In this document: positions 24,172 through 36,144 of the stretch, in pieces
Layout of the letters: the number at the start of each line of letters is the position of its first letter
Position numbering within the stretch: the stretch's first letter is position 1
Assembly: GCF_000002235.5 (NCBI RefSeq)
Contig: NW_022145594.1
Location: 14,921,001-14,985,000, forward strand
DNA: 64,000 nucleotides
Direction: 5' to 3'
Source of the DNA: Strongylocentrotus purpuratus
Taxonomy: Eukaryota; Echinodermata; Echinoidea; Camarodonta; Strongylocentrotidae
Notes under the pieces: model-generated
The model's input: the letters and a program-made list of their open reading frames with translations, nothing else
What the model was told of the DNA's origin: nothing
Databases searched by the model: none
Translations under genes and position numbers: made by a program

Positions 24172-24777
24172 TTTGAAGTGTTCACACTTTGTAATGCTGC
24201 GTTTGAAACATGAATGAATTCAATTTAGTTTAATTGTAATGCGCTCGGTTCACTCGTACACCCATCGTAGGAAACTCGATATTGCGTGGTAGATCACTCA
24301 TGCAAATATAATTACAAAATTGTAAATTTTAAGTGAGTTCACGTGAGTTTACGCGAGTTCATGCTCACGCCAGCTTGCACAAAATCGAGGCCTCAACTCG
24401 TCTAAGTGGGAGCCCTGCTTAAGTCCATTGTCAACGACATGCAGGCCAGGGTGGAATTATATGACTCGGTAAAAAGATGATCTACATATATATTACGTCC
24501 CCCCCCCCCCCCCCCCCCCCCCCGATGACGAATTGAAATCTAGTTTGTGTTATGTTTGCTTAACAAAGAACTTTCTTCTTTAAAGGGATCCGGTAACTTT
24601 GTCTCAGATTCTGAAATAACATTCTGGATTTAGCTCATGATGCAATGATAATTATAAACCTTTAGGTCAGTCAGGAACCCCATGACTTTTACAAGCCGAT
24701 TGTCTGTCTGGTTATCAAGATATTTATGATTGGAATTACAAATTTTGAAAACCGTTCGCCTGACGGTTTTCGTAACA

Positions 24778-26600
24778 CCCCAATAAACAGAACACCAAAA
24801 AGTAACCTCTTTTGGGAGTGTATTTTAAGTGATTTTAAAGTATAGTGCCTTTTGAACTAGATTTAAACGTTATCGACACGTGCCTTCATTTAAACAAAAA
24901 GGTACTTCTGTTCACGTTTTCATCTTACCTAAAAACCACCACTTTATCACGCGACTGGAGTAACGTGATTCCACTTACCTCTGTAAATCAAGTGTTTATG
25001 ACCAAATAACCACTTGACCAAGCAACGAGTTTTTTGTCAGTTAACCGATGGTGGCAATAAATACGTAATTTTTTGGTCTTGTAAGCACCTTTATTGATTG
25101 GTTTCACAGGTTATCCAAGGTTGATGGTAATAATCACGTTACTTACACCGGCTAATCGTCTTATTGTTCTGTCCGTGAATCTCTGGTTATATTCAACTAG
25201 TAATTCTGAGGTGTCTTACACACCTCTTTAAAAGGTTTCAAAGTTACCATAAATTTCTTGGTTATAATCACGTGGCTCAAGCTGATAACTAATCTAAGCT
25301 GTGAAAACGTGATATGTAGGTGTGAAAATTAGTAATTATTAAGTGTTTTAAAACACCTTTTTAAATGGTAGTCAAAGTTGCCATAAGTTCCGCGGTGATG
25401 ATCTCGTGACTCAAACGGATTATTGATCTAAGCTGGTCATACGTGACTTTTAGGTGTGAAAAATTAGTCATTATTAGGTGTCTTAAAACACCTATTTAAA
25501 TGGTTTCAAAGATACCATAACTTTCTTGGTGATGATCACGTAGTTAAAACTGATTACTAATCTAAGCTGTGAATCCGTGACTTTTAGGTGTGAACAAATA
25601 GTCATTATAAGGTGTCTTAAAATACCTATTTAAATGGAAGTCAAAGTTGCCATAAGTTCCGCGGTGATGATCTCGTGACTCAAACGGATTATTAATCTAA
25701 GCTGGGCATACGTGACTTTTAGGTGTGAAAAATTAGTCATGATTAGGTGTCTTAAAACACCTATTTAAATCGTAGTCAAAGTTGCCAGCAGTTCCGCGGT
25801 GATGATCGCGTGACTCAAACGGATTATTAATATAAGCTGGGTATTCCGTGTTTTCCATGTGTGAACATGAGTTATTCTTGGGTGTCTTGATGGTTTCACA
25901 GTTACCATTTAAGTTCCGTGGTGATAATCCCGTGACTGTTGGCATATTTCTATTTTCACCAGTTGATAACTGACTGTTGGCATATTTTCATTGCACCAGT
26001 TGATAACTGGAGTGTGCATATTTCCAGTTGCACCAGTTGATGCCTGAGCGTTGGCATATTTCGAGTTGACCCAGCTGACACCAATTCATTTGCATATTGA
26101 ATATGGGGTGCGTGCAGATCTATGTTTTTTTTTAAACAATTTATCTGAATTTACAGCATATTTCTTAATTACTGATGATTTAGTTATATCCAATTCTTTT
26201 CGAAAATACTACAAATATAAATTACCAGTTATTAGGACATTTCGCTACTTCGTATAAATAGTTATGCATGAATAAGGGAAACAATAACTGTGAACTAAAA
26301 TAATTTCAATAAAGTACAAGTATACGAAAATTTTTCGATTAATTCAATTATGTAAGTCTACTTATTACCAATGCCCTTACATTCGAAATACAGACGTACC
26401 AGTATTGAAGTATTGTTGCTGTTCAACTGGTTGGAAGTTTTACCAAATGGTTCTAATGGCTCAGCTAGACCAGTTGAATTATAACTGGCCTGGATCAACT
26501 GAATCATTTAGCCCATTTCAATTTCCAGGGTTACCAGATGGCATTAAATGGTTCATCAACTGGACCAGTTGCAACTAGCTTTCTCTTCTGGGATGTTTGC

Positions 26601-26633
<33 letters not shown>

Positions 26634-27190
26634 ATCCAACCCCCTCTTATCCCAAACTGCTTCCGGCGCGCTTGGATCCAAGACACGATGTTCAGAAACG
26701 GGATGAGAACGTCATTATTTTGGTTCATTTATTGTGTAACATTTGCGTAATTATTGGGTTGAACGCGAGTTACAGTAACATACTTCCTCTTCGACGTAAA
26801 TTTCACGTGAATAAAGAACATGATTCATCTCAAGTCAGCCTCGTAATATTCACGTGAATTTCACGCAGATATTTTGACTAAAACTATCACTAACGCTTCA
26901 CGTGTTTCTGTGACGCGATAATTTTGTTTATGAAGATGTAATTTCATAACCAAACAAACACAGGAGTATTAGGTTTACAAACCATGGTCTCCAAGGTAGG
27001 GATAATCACGTTATTATAATAGTGATATTGCAGTGACAATTGCGTGATTTAGTGAACGTGTGTTTCAAGTTACCTAAAGCAATAAACGTATTAACACATT
27101 TACGTAAATATCCGGTGTTTGAAGAACGTAACTCTCCTCAAGTCGATACCTTGATATTGACGTGATTTTCACGTGATTTTGTTTATTGGG
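24778..27190. mobile_element. 2.4-kb element with CCCAATAAACA ends and internal satellite
   Basis: CCCAATAAACA at the left end is matched by TGTTTATTGGG at the right end. Inside are a 135-bp satellite (25190-25930), a roughly 45-bp repeat built on CACCAGTTGATAACTG (25937-26075), more CCAGTTG/CAACTGG motifs (26400-26580), a long C tract (26600-26632), and many CACGTGA-type motifs (26790-27180). No coding frame is convincing and no target duplication was resolved. The superfamily is unknown. Confidence 0.6.
25190..25930 (+). repeat. 135-bp satellite array, about 5.5 units
   Basis: Units recur every 134-136 bp, anchored by AGGTGTCTTAAAACACCT, itself nearly palindromic (around 25205, 25341, 25476, 25611, 25746). 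Two variants exist, one with TTTCTTGG and one with AGTTCCGCGG in the same position, and they partly alternate, hinting at a 270-bp higher-order unit. Confidence 0.85.
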
Positions 27191-27556
27191 ACTACATTCT
27201 ATTGGGGAAAACGAGCATCGTAAAACCGGTCACTCAAAGATTTTTACTTTTTTGAGGCACTTCTTGATCATTTTGAAGCGCAATTTTGTTAGGGCTTCAA
27301 TATTACACCATATCACAGACACTGATAACACATAGGGCCGTGTATCTCAGATTTAACATTGTTAAACGATCCCTTTAATATCGACAGACGTTTTGTTATT
27401 TTCGTGGACGTAGTGTAACATTTTACATAATGGGTGCGTTTATATCATGTGCAACATCTTTTTCTTTTTTTTGGTAAAATGAATTTAGTGATAAATATAT
27501 ACTTTTGAACAAATCAAACAATCATACACAATCAATTGAAATAACATCATAGCATC

Positions 27557-27973
27557 TTAACATAGTTCAAATAAAACATGTTTCGTTTTCTTGTATAACA
27601 GTGTTTTCAAAAATGTATAGCTTTTTGTTTTACATTTCCTTTCGATCTTTAATCGATTGTGGATTAGTCTTTTGAAAATACAAAGAATAGAGACTTCATG
27701 AAACATGAGTTTGCGATTTTCTGCTTGCAAAATTGTTAAATAAACTGCGTATTTTGCATATATAATAAGAAAATTTAAAATTTTAAATATTTTGTTTTTC
27801 AAGTTATAACCTTCGATTAAAACGAACTTGTCAAAAGAAAAATTAACATTACACAGTTTTCGAATTATGTCTCCAAATTTTAACCAAAACAATCTTGTGT
27901 GCTTGCATTTTAGAAATAAATGGAGATTGTCGTGTAACTGAATATCATATAAACATAAGGGATCGTTACACAA
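27557..27973 (-). pseudogene. LINE ORF2 C-terminal fragment
   Basis: A 138-codon minus-strand stretch contains HLFLKCKHTRLFWLKFGD, with an upstream MCND, matching the cysteine/histidine segment downstream of the reverse transcriptase in L1-like elements. The rest is lysine- and leucine-rich, as expected for that region. No reverse-transcriptase core is adjacent, so it is a 5'-truncated copy. Confidence 0.65.
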
Positions 27974-28106
27974 TTTCCATTTGAATAAATTATACCTATT
28001 TGGTAATAAGTTGTGTAATAACTTAAAATTGAATTCTTATATTTTGTTTTCTTTCATAGCTTGTAAATTAAATGACCATATTACCATATCCGTGTATTTC
28101 ACTTAA

Positions 28107-28847
28107 CCCTTACTGTAGTGGGGGGGGGGGGGGGCCTCCACATTTTCGGGGATCGCGCCGATATGTATATATTCATGTACAAGCAGAAATGTGATGTATT
28201 CCAGAACAAAATAATACATTAGAAATAAAACAATAAATATATTAAGAAATAAAAAACAATAAAATACATAATAATATAAATAGTTGAAAATCGCATCAAA
28301 TTTGCATGAATTATCATTATTATTTACATCAAATAACTATTTCGTGTTAGAAAAGAAGTTTTATATGAATAATGAGTTTCAACATTACAAAAGTGGATTC
28401 TGACAATTTTTGAAATGATTCTAGTTCCCTATATATATTTCCAGATTTGATATTCATGAATGTATATTCATAATTTATGCAAATTAACCTATGCATTTTC
28501 AAATATCATAACAAATATTGAAACCTCATGAATTAGAGATGAAGGAAACATTTATTCAATACATTTTCAAGATTCTTCATAAGCCTACGGACAAATATGT
28601 AGAGTTTTCTGTAAAATGCATAAAATTAGCATTTTCATTACTAATTAGACTATAACGACACACATTTGCATATTAGGAAAAAAACTAATGATACCATCTT
28701 GTTCCTTATGTAAATATCTACAAACATGCACATTTTCGCGTTCATCGGACATTCGACGGCCGAGATCATAGGGGGGGGGGGGGGGGGGGCTCCCACCCCC
28801 CCCCCCCCCAGTCAGAGAGTGCTCGAAATAGCCCAGTACAGTAAGGG
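28107..28847. mobile_element. 741-bp TTAA-flanked MITE with CCCTTACTGTA ends
   Basis: TTAA lies at 28103-28106 and 28848-28851. The ends are CCCTTACTGTAGTGGG and CCCTTACTGTACTGGG (opposite strand). TTAA plus CCC-starting ends is the piggyBac pattern. Long G and C tracts sit just inside both ends. The interior is AT-rich and non-coding. Confidence 0.85.
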
Positions 28848-29369
28848 TTAAACAGAATGTTCCATAGATCGCTGTGAATGGAGCCTACCATAAAAAAAAT
28901 GTTTTTGAATTATACTGAAGTTGCTTTATAATGACAAATACAATAGTGGATACTGTGTTTAACAATAATTTTTGTTTTATGCAGATGATTTTCGAGAATA
29001 TATATTATAGAAACGTATGTATAGATCTGTCTTTCATCCCAATATATTCCAAACGTAATCGAAAATCAGTACTGCTTAAGACTAAGACGGGGGCTCACTC
29101 TGCGCATGCGTTATAACATATGTTGCTTGAGCTTTGCAGGTACTTCCTTTCACCAAGGGTCTCCGACATAAAAGAATCATATATTTGCACTCAACTAAAT
29201 TTTACATCATTTAAAAATGATGTAATTATTTCGATAATCATAGACAAAATATTTAAATGTTACATGTATCATGAAGAAAAAAAGGTTTTCCAATGATAAG
29301 GTATTATGTATTTATAGGCCTACCCGGAATATATAATTGCAAGCATATGTAAGGCGTGTGTTATACACA

Positions 29370-30537
29370 ATGGCGTCATTGGCATTAGAGTTGGTCCTGT
29401 TTGTTTTACTTTCCTTTGTCAAAGCAGGTATTTGATCTTTATTATACCTTCCTTTCTAGACTAACCGACTGCGAAAATAAAATCATATTTTCGGACCCAT
29501 ACACATTTGTGTATTTTTTACTTTTAAATCGATATTTGTCAGTGCGTTTCTGACTAATCTACGACGACACCACTTAACTTTGATTATGACTATAAGCGAT
29601 TCATGAGTGCACTGGTATGTTCTTTCTTTCGTGATTCCCGAGCGTTGCAAAATTATTGAAATTCTACTAAGGGCTAAAGTAAACTCTGTTTGTAACAAAC
29701 TCCGTTTGTAACAAAGACATGTAGATGTTTCGTGGTCCAGCGAATAAGGCTCGAGGCTGTGAACCGCAAGGTACGCATTCGAATCTTTACCACATCACTC
29801 ACGTCCTTTGGCAATACATTAATCCACATTTGTCCAAACTTTACCCTGTACCTGACAGGAATATATTCATTACAATGCCACAGCGGCGTACAAATGAATA
29901 TCATTGTTATAACTATTAATATCATTATTATTAGTATTGTAATTACTATTATTAATATTGTTGGTGGTGGTGGTGGTGGTGGTGGTGGTGGTGGTAGTGG
30001 TGTTGGTCGTGGTGGGGTTTGTGGTACTGTTATCTTCATTTATTATTACCACCATCCTTAGCATTAGGTTAATTTTAGAGCCATCAGTTTAATGGCTCTG
30101 ATAAGGACTATCCATCCGTTTTATCATTATATTATTGATATATAAATCTTTGATTCTGCTGTGTTGTGTTATTGATTCAAATAAATTATCAATCGTCCAT
30201 TTCTCTCTTTCAGAAACAAATGGACAGATCATACCTCTTCCGGTAGAACTTCACGCCACTATAGACTTACCATGCAGATGCAATATCTGTCCAGAATCAA
30301 CCACTGGAGTTCAATGGTACAGAAGCAGTAACTCAGATGCCTTCATTAAGGATGGAAAAGCCCTTGTGTGGTGGTCTGGGAGAACTGGCAGTTCACATGG
30401 ATATGGAATCAAAGAAGACTTCTCCATGACTATATACAATCTAACCGTCCAACACGACCAACAATTGTACAGATGTATTGTTAATTCAGTGGGTGGTGCT
30501 GATGAGTGTACACATTATGTTAAACTGGGAATATATG
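29370..30537 (+). CDS. Ig-domain receptor, intact exons 1 and 2 (copy 1)
   Basis: Exon 1 (29370-29427) encodes MASLALELVLFVLLSFVKA, a signal peptide, ending phase 1 at a GTATTT donor. Exon 2 (30214-30537, 324 nt) follows a TTTCTCTCTTTCAG acceptor and encodes a V-like Ig domain: DLPCRC first cysteine, VQWYRS core tryptophan, QQLYRC second cysteine, plus extra cysteines CNIC and DECT. It ends phase 1 at GTAAGC. The next exon of this copy survives only as 13 bases at 31805-31817. All later phase-1 exons (such as the transmembrane exon at 59311) could be joined in frame. The product is probably a cell-surface immune-type or adhesion receptor; ligand unknown. Reading through the exon 2 donor adds a hydrophobic segment and then stops. 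Confidence 0.75.
29725..29890 (+). mobile_element. tRNA-derived SINE-like element, copy 1
   Basis: AATAAGGCTCGAGGCTGTGA and CGCATTCGAATC resemble tRNA A and B regions. The other locus copy (44820-45000) keeps the better B box GGGTTCGAATC. A GGT repeat follows at 29960-30000. Its presence at the same position in both locus copies shows it predates the duplication. Confidence 0.6.
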
Positions 30538-31683
30538 GTAAGCATCATTCATTGTTATTTTTTTCAATTTGGTGTTTGATTATAATTTTACTGCCGGAAG
30601 ACCAAGCAAATATTGAACACTAACAAAAATAGAAGAAGACTGCATATTACAAATATTTATTGGATTAATCAACGTGCTCTCAAAACATGTTGAAACTCAA
30701 ATTGAGGTTTTTACACATAAACGGCGACCCAATTGATGAAATATAAATCAATATTAAATAATAATAGTCTTGAATTATCCAACTAACGTAATTATATAAT
30801 TTTCATGAACGAAAAGTGTTTTTTCAAATTTTCGTTTATCGTTTGTTGATGACCAATTCCCAGAGAACTAAAAACGTTTGTGTATATATACCATGTTAAA
30901 GTTCCTAAGGGAATTCGTCTCCTAAGATCTGCAGAAAGTAGTGTTTTCATTGGGTCAGTTCGAAATTCCCCCAAAAGTAGTGCTTAAAGATCAATTCCGC
31001 TTAAATGTCCTATGTCCCATTTGCAGACCAAAACAAGGAAAAGGCTAAATTCCAATAGCATTTGAAAGATATAATAATACTTATTCAGAACTACCCCTCA
31101 AAACAGAAAGGCTTGACAATATATTTTTGTTCTGCGCAAGGATTCAATCAGTTGAATGTGGCTTTTACCAGAAGTGGGTTATTGATGTGGACAAATGCTC
31201 ATGTACCCTTTACAGCTCATTTTATGGATGTTATTACCAAAGAAGAAAAAAAGAAGTCAGTCACTCCCTAAAAAGTGTCTGACAGAGAAGTAAAGAAAGT
31301 CAACGGGTTTACTTCCATGCAATGAATACTAGGTAAATACTAACGTTAAATTTAACAAAAAGGACATACGTGACATATACATAATTCATGCAAAGTTCTA
31401 CAGAATGTGATGTTTGCTGCAAAGGGATACAATAACTTTAATGAATAAATGACATGGTAAAAAAAAAAAATCCATGGCAAGGGATTAACCAGCTAAGATT
31501 TATATGCAAAGAAAGATGATTCTTGGGTAGTTATTTTTCAGAATTTCTGTTCGCAATGTAATATGTATCTGCATACTTTATAAATATACTTAAACCAAAG
31601 CATACGATATTAACCACCTGTAAAAAGAGAATATGCTTGCCAGAAAATGCCACGCATATTGTTTCCCTTTAACATTCTTTCCT

Positions 31684-31692
31684 ATATATATG

Positions 31693-31728
<36 letters not shown>
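31684..31728. repeat. (TA)n microsatellite in intron
   Basis: TATA-rich tract immediately upstream of the exon 3 remnant; much shorter in copy 2. Confidence 0.9.
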
Positions 31729-31733
<5 letters not shown>

Positions 31734-31804
31734 ACACATGTATTGTATGTTTGTGAATATACAAACGTTTACATACATATAAATATTGGGTTGTTTTCTT
31801 CCAG

Positions 31805-31817
31805 CAAAACCGGATAG
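31805..31817 (+). pseudogene. Truncated start of Ig exon 3, copy 1
   Basis: The acceptor TTTTCTTCCAG and the first 13 bases (CAAAACCGGATAG) are identical to copy 2 at 47093-47105. Similarity ends abruptly there, marking the edge of the duplicated block. Confidence 0.85.
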
Positions 31818-32039
31818 ATTTGATGAATAAGCAGAGCCAAATATGTGTAATAAAAAAATATAGATTTTTTTTAAAGATTAACCTGAATGGTTGCAATCTC
31901 TTCATTTGAACAAAATTAATGATCAGATGCTGAGCTTACCGGGAAACTTTATAAGGTAAATTCCACAAGAAAATAATGGGGGGGGGGGGAGGGGCAAAGT
32001 GCAGTGAACATATGTACCTTCTGGCCAATTTTTTCTCAT

Positions 32040-32640
32040 GACAGTTTATTGTAGTTATGTAAACTTCGGATTCCGATCTCAGGTTTAGTATGAAAAATAT
32101 GATTATCACGTCGCGAATCTTTTAGCGTAAAATTACGTCATGACTTAATATATTGTCATTATTGTCATAAAATACTAAAACATTACAAACTTAATGAGAT
32201 TTTTTTTTTTTTTTTTATGTTTACGGCTTTACGTACAGTTTAGAAGGCACATATTACTCTCTTCCGTTTGTATGGAAAAAACAAATGGCTAATAAAGCAG
32301 TGTACATGAGACATGTATATTGAGATGTTTCTGTGTCATACTTACTAGCAGAAGAAAATTCCAATCCGATGAGAAAGACAAATAACTGCTACATAACTAT
32401 CGGTCTCTTTTATAATAATGCGGTTCACAAAAACACAGGGAAATAATACTCCAATTGTAGAAGTGAAATGTTTGTCTAAAGTTTGCACTGCACTAATGCA
32501 TTCAGGCAGCAAACGGTCATAATTATGTTTCCACAATTTTACAATACAGTACACAGATTTTTTTTGTTTAAGTTGGCGCCCTCTAGCTCAAAGAATACTG
32601 GTAGGGAAGGGTACGTCTTCACTTTGCTTTAATATCGAAA
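32040..32640 (-). pseudogene. Paralogue of the minus-strand Ig gene: dead exon 1 with its flanks
   Basis: 32393-32345 on the minus strand is homologous to exon 1 of the gene at 21213-21261 and keeps the GTAAGT donor, but codon 2 is TAG instead of TGG. The flanks also match: the intron side (CACGTCGCGAATC versus CACGTTGTAAAC) and the upstream GTTGGCGC..CTCAAAGA segment. No exon 2 is present, because the block meets the truncated plus-strand copy near 31817-32040. Confidence 0.8.
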
Positions 32641-34154
32641 CATGATGCATATTGATATAATTCATATTAACATCTTTGTAAACGTCCTTGAGGAGGTAAA
32701 ATCGCACTTTGTCAACAAAAAGACAATCAGTTTTCTTTATTTTTTCACTTTGCTTTCTTTTCTGGAAAGACTTTCTAATTTAAACATGATGCGTTTTAAT
32801 ATAATTCAAACTAAAATCGTTTTACATTCACAGTAATAAAGGAAAAAGAATTATTTTTTTGACAAATATTTATGACGAGTCTTGAAACTATATAGGGTAT
32901 TCTAATCTCCCTAAATATAATTTATTTTCGGGTCTTTAGACACGCTCTTTAATAATTAAAGTAACCCGTGTGTTTCAGCAGCGGTTTCTTATATAGATGC
33001 ACATCTCTCCTTTGAAGAAAAAACAAAACAAAACAAACAAACAAACAGAACAGAAGAGGAAAACAAAATCGAACAGCCCGTAATAAGTAATAAATGAATA
33101 AATTAAATAAAGAATAGATACAAACAAATATTATAAACAAACTTCTTTTTTTAATAATACAAATCAAAATATCAACATAAAAATAAATCAAAAATCAAAC
33201 AAAATTTTACGCACTGTGTAATCTCAAAAGTTTTGAATAGTCCGAAAATGGTTTCCATACTTGCAATTTTGCACAGAGCTATCCATACACCGTTTTTACT
33301 TTGTCACAAGGCGTACATGTATATTAGTAGGTGATCTGCAGCAGACTAGCAGATCACCTCCTGATTTCGTCTGATTTTTATTTTCTTTTTTGTTCAATCC
33401 AATCACCATCAATTTTCACTACTATTTCACCTTTGTCAGAAATTCAAAAAAAGTCCATCTCAGTGTCAGTGTGGTCAATTAAAGGGAGTCTGTACTGACG
33501 AGACAACGTGTCTGACCCGTGGCCTAACTCGGGACCGATCACGTGCGTGCAACATACGCGAAACCAAAGCGTGAGGAAAACTTCGGTTTGTTTTGCTAAC
33601 GCTGACCATGTAGAGGTTCAGTCGCTGACTACCGTTAATCAAGTCCATTCGTTTACGTGCAGCTGTCCAAAAGAAGAGGTAGATGGCGTTAACCAGTATT
33701 TACCAAGCTACACGGCCTTTAACTGTGACATTATCCAAGCTCCATTTTGTAAATTCACATTATCAATCGTATCTGAATAACAGCTATTAAAACTTTACCA
33801 AATTCAGAGTAGAGCGTGTACAAAACGCAGAAATACGTTTTCATTATCTCGCTCGAATCTGATTTCTGACACATCTCTTACCAAATTGTATTGCATTCCG
33901 TGCACTCTCATTTTTTTTAAAGAATGATAATATATGCTTATGTTTAATTTAGTATAGCTCTTAAGCAAGTCCAGAAACCCCTCAATTATACGATGTTGGG
34001 TGTCATTTAATCTTACATTTGACGTCATGATATGTACTCCAAATTCAGAATTCTAGATTTCTATCTCTTACATTATATTTGACTACATTTCTGATGGTGT
34101 TGTTGATGTCAGACCGTAGGAACGTTATTCCGGGTAAATTTTCTCGCTAATTCC
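32641..34154. other. Intergenic, no supported gene
   Basis: Several short open frames occur, including one at 33508-33780 and a minus one at 33804-34028, but none shows domain features, splice context or a paralogue. Confidence 0.45.
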
Positions 34155-34157
34155 ATT

Positions 34158-36141
34158 GGCCCGTATTCTGAAGTCAGGTTTAACTTTAAACCTAGGTTTA
34201 TGTCTAGTCTAAGCCTCGCCTAACTCTCAGATTTAAACCTAGGTTTAACATTGCGTTTCTGAAGTCAGGTGTAAGCCTGGTCTAACTTTTGTGGAAATTG
34301 TACACATATTTAAACATGGGGTACACCTAGTTTAAGTCTGGCTTAAGTCAGGTCTATTTGTTGGATATTCAGAGAGGAAGAAGACACCATTAAAAGGCAT
34401 TACGACGAATTATTGCAAATAATGAGACCGGAGAGACCTCTTGAGGAAAGATTTAAAAATCCTTTTACATTCATGGCGACGATGATTTTTTGCATCGCTG
34501 CCGTTTTTAAATACCAAACAAACAGCGATTTGCACGAGCAACATCTAGCTGACTTCAACACTAGAGTAGAGACAGACACACATCGCGTGCGGATGAAATT
34601 AGGCCTTGCGATTGTATGCCTTCGGCAAGTTTGAACATAAATTTGGATACTTCATTTGCTTATTGAATCTTATGCCTAATTTTTTCTAAATCTTAAGATT
34701 GTATATGTTATATAAGATTGTGTGATTTGTATAGTACGACACTCCTTGAAACTAAAAAGTTGCCAAAGTAAATCAACACGTATCACTTTGTTGCAGAGGA
34801 AAGCAAATAAAGTAGCCCCATACCTTTAGTTTGACGTTATGCTCACGTAGTTTGAAACTGTGAGTGCAATACACATTTTCGAATTGCGTCCCAACGATGT
34901 AAACAAATGCGAGTTAAAATAAAATTATAAGTTTAGATTAGAGTTAAAAGTAAATTAATGTAGAGCTAAATCTATATTGATAAGATAACCACGGATTAAT
35001 TAAGAGCCAACGAGTGTATAAGCCGGAACTCTAGTAGTGTTTTGGGTAATTCTACAATTTCTGCCCATATTAAATAAAAAATAAAATAGATCTAGATGTC
35101 TAGACTAGATCTAGATCTAGTCTAGACTCTAGGCATATGATAATGATTAGGCGCGCCTAGTCTATGATGTCAAAACATCCAGAACATCCTAAAGATGCAC
35201 CTAGATCTAGATCTAGACTAGACCTAGAGGTCTAAATAAGATTAAAATGACTAAAAGAGAAATGATCAAAAATACCTTCTTGATGCAGAATAACTAGTCC
35301 AAAGTCACCATTGGAGCTCACATGGTCGAATTTTAAGCATCTTTTTTAAGGACAATGCAATACGTTTTCTAACCGTGTGTACGAATGAATGCGCGCACGA
35401 TGGAATGATATGCGCGCACGGTGACCGAGAAGGGGGTCGTGATACCCGGCGTACGTTGATTCGAAAAAAGGATTGCATTGTCCTTTAAAAAACGCCTAAA
35501 AATCAACCAAATGAGCTTCAGCAATGTTGACTTTGGACTACGGTAGTTATTCTGCATCAAGAAGATATTTGTGTTCATTTTTAGTTTCTCTTTTAGTCAT
35601 CTAAATCTTATTTAGAGCATTTGTATGATGTTTGGAAGTTTTGATTAATCTGGACATGCAGAAATTGTAAAAATACCGATTTTGTTATTGATTATTTATT
35701 TATTCGTAAAGATCAATTCCACCTCGATTCAGACTTTTTCAGCAGTTTTACAATACATCAAAGGGTAAAACAAAACAAAAAATCACGCCATAACGTTCAA
35801 CGGTTTCTTTGAAAGAGATTTGTTTGTGTCAGATATTTTTAATTGAAGTTATTAAATTTGCAGCACGAAATCTAGCTATAAAAAAAGCCTATATCAGCTA
35901 CCCTTGAAGCTGGATGAGCTGTACTGAGCATGTGCAGTAGAAGCAGACTACATCTCCATGGTAGTTAAACATTGGCTTAACTTTAAACCTGGGTTTAAGT
36001 TTAGACTAGACTTAAACCCAGGTTTAACTAGACCTGGTTTTCAGAAACTGAAATGATACTTAGACCTGAAGTCTGGCTTAGTTAAACCCGGGTTTAAAGT
36101 TAAACCAGGGTTTAACTAAACCTGACTTCAGAATACGGGCC
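34158..36141. mobile_element. 2.0-kb TIR element with internal hairpin
   Basis: GGCCCGTATTCTGAAGTCAG opens the left end and is repeated exactly on the opposite strand at the right end. The 3-bp ATT flanks it at 34155-34157 and 36142-36144. Subterminal regions hold repeated TTAAACCTAGG/GGTTTAA modules. An inner inverted repeat spans 35231-35617 with arms of about 150 bp, preceded by a CTAGATCTAGA-rich palindromic stretch (35090-35230). A 73-codon frame at 34413-34634 is not recognised. Three-base duplications occur in Harbinger-type elements, but ATT is not their usual target. Confidence 0.75.
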
Positions 36142-36144
36142 ATT

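Larger units (their letters stand above)
24584..27374. mobile_element. TTAA-flanked element split by a nested 2.4-kb element
   Basis: TTAA lies at 24580-24583 and 27375-27378. The ends are AGGGATCCGGTAAC and AGGGATCGTTTAAC (opposite strand). Removing the inner element 24778-27190 leaves about 378 bp, close to the 367-bp TTAA element at 4563-4929, whose ends also begin AGGGA. I infer a small MITE that later received a larger insertion. Confidence 0.65.
28855..31817 (+). repeat. Ig-receptor locus duplication, copy 1
   Basis: This block is a near-identical counterpart of 43970-47105, covering promoter-side sequence, exon 1, a SINE, exon 2, intron 2 and the first 13 bases of exon 3. Differences include a (TA)n expansion at about 31684-31728 and lack of the TTAA MITE found in copy 2. 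Confidence 0.9.

Noticed and set aside
25190-25930. CRISPR-like or tandem gene array
   Set aside because: The entire 135-bp unit repeats; there are no spacers and no coding frame.
30792-30974. Minus-strand frame and the plus frames at 31062 and 46192
   Set aside because: They lie in intron 2 of the Ig locus copies and are conserved only because of the duplication; no splice or domain evidence.
33804-34028. Minus-strand 74-codon frame as a gene
   Set aside because: No recognised motif, no splice context and no paralogue in the window.
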